Of a DNA stretch of 7,739 nucleotides, positions 5,042-7,739 are shown piece by piece (positions within the stretch are counted from its first letter, which is position 1; each line of letters opens with the position of its first letter). The translations under genes were made by a program, and so were the position numbers. The notes beneath the pieces are model-generated. The model was not told the DNA's origin, made no database searches, and saw only the letters and a program-made list of their open reading frames with translations. The stretch is taken from the NCBI GenBank assembly GCA_028691575.1, contig JAQUYY010000083.1, forward strand, positions 1-7,739. Reading direction: 5' to 3'. The stretch comes from Candidatus Gastranaerophilales bacterium. Lineage in GTDB: Bacteria > Cyanobacteriota > Vampirovibrionia > Gastranaerophilales > JAQUYY01.

Positions 5042-6276
5042 AAAATATCATCCCATTTTTCTTTTGTTTCTTTTAAAGAAATTTGGGGTGTTTTTTTGTT
5101 AAGTAAAACCTCTTGGGTCATATAATCAATCGTTTCATACAATTCTTTTTGCTTTGTTAGCCGTGGAATTGGGCTGATTGCATTTTTTAATTGCATTGCA
5201 CTTATTGAACGGCCTTTTTCAAAAAGATTATTTTTTTTTGAAAATAATTCATCGTTAAGAGATTTTTTTGTTGACGGTAAAATCGGCGCTAGTTTGTAGA
5301 ATTCAAGCTGATTTGCTTCATTGGTTATGTACAATGCAAATTCGACAGCCTCCTTGGGGTGCTTGCTTTTTAGCGGAATTATTAAATTCATTAATGAAAA
5401 ATCAACTTTATTGTTATTTCCCGTTAATTGGCTTGAAACATTAGAATTTTTATAAATTTCAGGAGCATTTTCTTTTATAATTTTCAAAAAATTAGCTCCC
5501 GCAAGAATAACCGCTGTTTGTCCCGATTGATATTTTTCAAGAGAATCTCGATGAGTTTGAGTAATAGATTCTTTCGGAATATAATTTTTATTATACATAT
5601 TTTTCCAAAACTCAAGTATATCAGCAGCTTCCGGCGTATCAAAAAGAGCTTCTGTTTTCTCTTTATTGACAATCGGAATTTGATATTTATTAAAAATTTT
5701 AATCATCATGCCATCTTCAGTTAAATTTGGCATAAAAACGTATTTATTCGTTTTTTCTTTTATTTTAGGCGCAATTTTTGCTAAATCATTGTAAGTTTGC
5801 GGGATTTTATCTATATCTGATTTTTCGAAAATATCTTCATTATAAATAGTTACTGCAGAAGTTATGTACCATGGAATTCCAAAGATTTTTTTATCATAAG
5901 TTAAATATTCAAAACTTTGGGGAACGTATGAATTAAAAGTATTCTCATCAATATAACCGTTTAAATCCAGCAAAGCCCCTCTTGATGCCAAAACAGAGGA
6001 AAAGCTCGGATTCATATTTACAACATCCGGAACGTTTTTGCTCATAACCGATGCTAAAATGCGTTTTTCTCCTTCAGAAAAAGGAATATCCACCCATTTT
6101 ATTTTTATATCAGGATGAGCTGTTTCATATTCGTTTATTAAATGGTTTATGTAATCTGAAAAACCGTTAAGCTGAAGTGTCCAAAATTCAAGCTCAATAC
6201 GGTTTTCTTTGGGCTTTGGAATACATCCGAAAATCAATAATAACAGACATATTGAGCAAATTAATTTTTTGAACAT
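5026..6276 (-). CDS. ABC transporter extracellular solute-binding lipoprotein (sugar type, SBP family 1)
   Basis: A 416-residue binding protein predicted to capture a sugar or oligosaccharide outside the inner membrane and hand it to an ABC permease. The N-terminus is a lipoprotein signal: KK, a hydrophobic stretch, and lipobox I-F-G-C with C18 as the lipidated residue. The body shows family-1 hallmarks: ELEFWTLQ, an EYETAHPDIKIKWVDIPF segment near 49-66, PDVVNMNPS near 83-91 and LLDLNGYI near 102-109, then a C-terminal lobe with PKEAVEFALYITN and ILPSTKKS. I choose ATG 6276: GAAGG (minus strand, 6287-6283) sits 6 nt ahead of it, whereas the in-frame TTG at 6282 directly abuts that site. No permease or ATPase gene lies beside it, so it is an orphan here. 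The ligand is unknown. The gene ends inside the shared terminator. Confidence 0.88.
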   Translation of the reverse strand: MFKKLICSICLLLLIFGCIPKPKENRIELEFWTLQLNGFSDYINHLINEYETAHPDIKIKWVDIPFSEGEKRILASVMSKNVPDVVNMNPSFSSVLASRGALLDLNGYIDENTFNSYVPQSFEYLTYDKKIFGIPWYITSAVTIYNEDIFEKSDIDKIPQTYNDLAKIAPKIKEKTNKYVFMPNLTEDGMMIKIFNKYQIPIVNKEKTEALFDTPEAADILEFWKNMYNKNYIPKESITQTHRDSLEKYQSGQTAVILAGANFLKIIKENAPEIYKNSNVSSQLTGNNNKVDFSLMNLIIPLKSKHPKEAVEFALYITNEANQLEFYKLAPILPSTKKSLNDELFSKKNNLFEKGRSISAMQLKNAISPIPRLTKQKELYETIDYMTQEVLLNKKTPQISLKETKEKWDDILKGTD

Positions 6277-6290
6277 AAACAACCTTCATT

Positions 6291-6319
6291 TATGCTAAAC
6301 TATTTATAAGTTTAGCATA
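6291..6319. repeat. Perfect 11-bp inverted repeat between divergent genes (possible operator)
   Basis: TATGCTAAACT at 6291-6301 and its exact reverse complement AGTTTAGCATA at 6309-6319 are separated by 7 AT-only bases. It lies in the 55-nt gap between the start codons of the binding-protein gene (-) and rarA (+), so it must overlap or adjoin the promoters of one or both. No T-tract or gene end makes it a terminator. A regulator-binding palindrome is the simplest reading; an mRNA 5' hairpin is the alternative. TTGAAC (6269-6274) with TATGCT (6291-6296), 16 nt apart, is a weak + strand promoter candidate using one arm as its -10. Confidence 0.65.
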
Positions 6320-6331
6320 GAGTGAAATAAA

Positions 6332-7564
6332 ATGAGTCTTTTTGATATTCTAGAAGAACAAAATCGCCAAATTCCACTAGCCGAAGTGTTGCGTCCCAAA
6401 ACACTTGAAGATTATTTAGGACAAAATGAATTGTTTTCTCAAAATTCGGGTTTGTTCAATTTACTAAAATCAAAACGGCTTTTTTCTCTTTTAATATGGG
6501 GAAATCCGGGTTGCGGTAAGACTACTTTGGCAAGGTTAATTGCAAAAGAAACAGATAGTATTTTTGTGGAGCTAAGTGCTGTTTCATCAGGGGTTAAAGA
6601 CATCAAAGAAGCCGTTATTAATGCAAAACAAGAATTGAGAACTTCCGGAAAACGGACGATTTTATTCGTTGATGAAGTTCACAGATACAGCAAAACTCAG
6701 CAAGATGCCCTTTTGCCTTATCTTGAAAACGGAGTTTTATATTTAATAGGCTCAACTACTGAAAATCCATCGTTTCAAGTAGTTCCTGCTCTACTTTCCA
6801 GGGTTCAGGTAATTAGACTAAAATCTTTGGATAATGAAAATTTATTAAAAATCGTGAGAAAAGGTTATAAGTATTTAATCGATAAATACGGAAAAATCGA
6901 GCTTGACTCTCAAATAGGCGATTTTATTGTGCGTCAGGCAAGAGGTGATGCCAGAGTCGCTCTGAATATCGTGGAAAATTCATATTTTGCAAGTGATTTC
7001 AAAGAGGATAAAAGAATTTTATCCCTAGAAAGAGTTGAAAGTCTTGTGCAGCAACGATGTGTAAAATATGACGATCAAGAGCATTATGACCATGCTTCTG
7101 CTTTTCAAAAAAGTTTGCGAGGCTCAGATGCAGATGCTGCAATTTATTGGCTTGCTAAAATGATTTTAGCCGGCGAAGATCCAAGATTTATTGCAAGAAG
7201 ATTAATTGTTACAGCTTCAGAAGATGTCGGCATGGCTGATCCGAATGCTTTAAACGTTGCTATGAGTGCCTATAAAGCCGTTGAGTTGTTAGGATTTCCT
7301 GAAGGAAGAATTCCGCTGGCACAAGCTGTTATCTATGTTGCAAAAGCCCCAAAATCCAATAAAACTATCATGGCAATCGATTCTGCAATAGCTGATATCC
7401 AAAACGGCATGGATTTTCCCGTTCCAGATCACTTAAAAGATTCTCACTACAAAGATACATCTAAATATGGTTTTGGAAATGATTATATTTATACCCATGA
7501 CAATCTAACAACAAAACAAACTTTCCTTCCTGATAAATTGGTTGAGAAAAGATATTTTGAATGA
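6332..7564 (+). CDS. rarA: Replication-associated recombination protein A (RarA/MgsA AAA+ ATPase)
   Basis: A 410-residue clamp-loader-like AAA+ ATPase of the RarA/MgsA/WRNIP1 family, acting at stalled replication forks and DNA ends; family length is about 410-450. The N-terminus PLAEVLRPKTLEDYLGQ (15-31) is the family signature. Walker A is GNPGCGKT (57-64), Walker B LFVDEVHR (111-118), sensor 1 STTENPSF (141-148), and the SR pair at 156-157 fits the arginine finger. The C-terminal half carries the MgsA tetramerisation region, including AIYWLAKMILAGEDPRFIARRL and ASEDVGMADPNAL. The ATG is preceded only by a weak GAG-type ribosome site. It diverges from the binding-protein gene and has no functional link to it visible here. 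Assignment is secure. Confidence 0.96.
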   Translation: MSLFDILEEQNRQIPLAEVLRPKTLEDYLGQNELFSQNSGLFNLLKSKRLFSLLIWGNPGCGKTTLARLIAKETDSIFVELSAVSSGVKDIKEAVINAKQELRTSGKRTILFVDEVHRYSKTQQDALLPYLENGVLYLIGSTTENPSFQVVPALLSRVQVIRLKSLDNENLLKIVRKGYKYLIDKYGKIELDSQIGDFIVRQARGDARVALNIVENSYFASDFKEDKRILSLERVESLVQQRCVKYDDQEHYDHASAFQKSLRGSDADAAIYWLAKMILAGEDPRFIARRLIVTASEDVGMADPNALNVAMSAYKAVELLGFPEGRIPLAQAVIYVAKAPKSNKTIMAIDSAIADIQNGMDFPVPDHLKDSHYKDTSKYGFGNDYIYTHDNLTTKQTFLPDKLVEKRYFE

Positions 7565-7574
7565 CTTTTTTTAT

Positions 7575-7603
7575 AAAAATATAGCACCTTTGCGGATTTT
7601 TTT
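7575..7603 (+). terminator. Weak terminator candidate after rarA
   Basis: Eleven bases after the rarA stop, AAAAAT (7575-7580) can pair with ATTTTT (7596-7601) and GCA (7584-7586) with TGC (7591-7593) around a CCTT loop, with an internal bulge (ATA against GG) between the two helices. A T-run continues to 7603. The helix is AT-rich and interrupted, so its strength is doubtful. Confidence 0.35.
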
Positions 7604-7665
7604 CATTTTTATCTTAAAATATATGAAGATTCATAAAAATTTTAAAAAATAGTATAAAATTACTA

Positions 7666-7694
7666 TTCACAAAATAAATTAATTGAGGTATAAT
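7666..7694 (+). promoter_or_regulatory. Sigma70-like promoter at the window end
   Basis: TTCACA at 7666-7671 (5 of 6 to TTGACA) is followed after 17 nt by a perfect TATAAT at 7689-7694, the best sigma70-type box pair in the window. Transcription would start near 7701. It presumably serves a + strand gene that begins at or beyond the right edge. Confidence 0.6.
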
Positions 7695-7712
7695 TATTTC
7701 ACAAAAGATAAA

Positions 7713-7739
7713 ATGTTAAGATTACTTAATGTTTTGCAA
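7713..7739 (+). CDS. Possible start of a further gene, cut by the window edge
   Basis: An ATG at 7713 opens nine codons (MLRLLNVLQ) to the last base with no stop. It lies about 12 nt after the predicted start of transcription from the promoter at 7666-7694. There is no clear Shine-Dalgarno, and nine residues allow no family assignment. It may equally be leader sequence with the true start further right. Confidence 0.2.

Noticed and set aside
5484..5724. Open frames on both strands (5484-5672 minus, 5518-5724 plus) inside the binding-protein gene
   Set aside because: Out-of-frame shadows of a gene with clear family-wide similarity; their Lys/Ile/Phe-rich products are typical of AT-rich noise.
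6280..6282. TTG at 6282 as start of the binding protein
   Set aside because: It directly abuts the GAAGG ribosome site, leaving no spacing; ATG 6276 has a normal 6-nt spacer.
1..7739. CRISPR arrays, tRNA/rRNA genes, insertion sequences, phage genes
   Set aside because: No spaced identical repeats, no clover-leaf or rRNA-like stretches, no transposase, integrase or terminal repeats were seen on either strand.

Overview
The window is an AT-rich bacterial segment with tightly packed genes. The sequence does not name the organism. A lipoprotein-type solute-binding protein, a signal-peptide-bearing Spy/CpxP-like periplasmic protein and a prokaryotic SpeH-type AdoMet decarboxylase suggest a cell with an outer membrane or periplasm. 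The low GC and the SpeH/RarA protein styles would fit a non-photosynthetic cyanobacterial relative (Melainabacteria/Gastranaerophilales). That placement is an impression from protein style, not a demonstrated assignment.

Layout. (1) Bases 1-2890, + strand: a three-gene metabolic operon made of the C-terminal part of a DUF1537 four-carbon acid-sugar kinase (cut by the window edge), a PdxA-family dehydrogenase 3 nt downstream, and a zinc-dependent medium-chain dehydrogenase 10 nt further on. The kinase-PdxA pair fits either D-threonate/D-erythronate-type breakdown to dihydroxyacetone phosphate or a feed into pyridoxal phosphate synthesis through 4-phosphohydroxy-threonine. (2) Bases 3034-3523, + strand: speD/speH for polyamine synthesis, probably starting at a TTG codon, followed by a strong intrinsic terminator. 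(3) Bases 3551-5041, + strand: a compact envelope-stress-type module of zinc-finger membrane anti-sigma factor, ECF sigma factor and secreted LTxxQ (Spy/CpxP-like) protein. It is preceded by a sequence that looks like an ECF-type promoter (TGAAC-N16-CGTTT), which suggests autoregulation. (4) Bases 5026-6276, - strand: an orphan sugar-type ABC substrate-binding lipoprotein, converging on the stress module through a shared bidirectional terminator. (5) Bases 6332-7564, + strand: rarA, divergent from the binding-protein gene across a 55-nt gap that holds a perfect 11-bp inverted repeat. (6) Bases 7565-7739: a weak terminator candidate, a good sigma70-like promoter and possibly the first nine codons of another gene.

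The most interesting unit is the anti-sigma/ECF sigma/Spy-like module. Its parts resemble the logic of the CnrYXH metal-sensing system and other envelope-stress circuits, but the gene order (anti-sigma first) and the zinc-finger anti-sigma factor differ from CnrYXH. The second point of interest is the kinase-PdxA-MDR operon, whose PdxA carries Gln where a substrate-binding His is expected.
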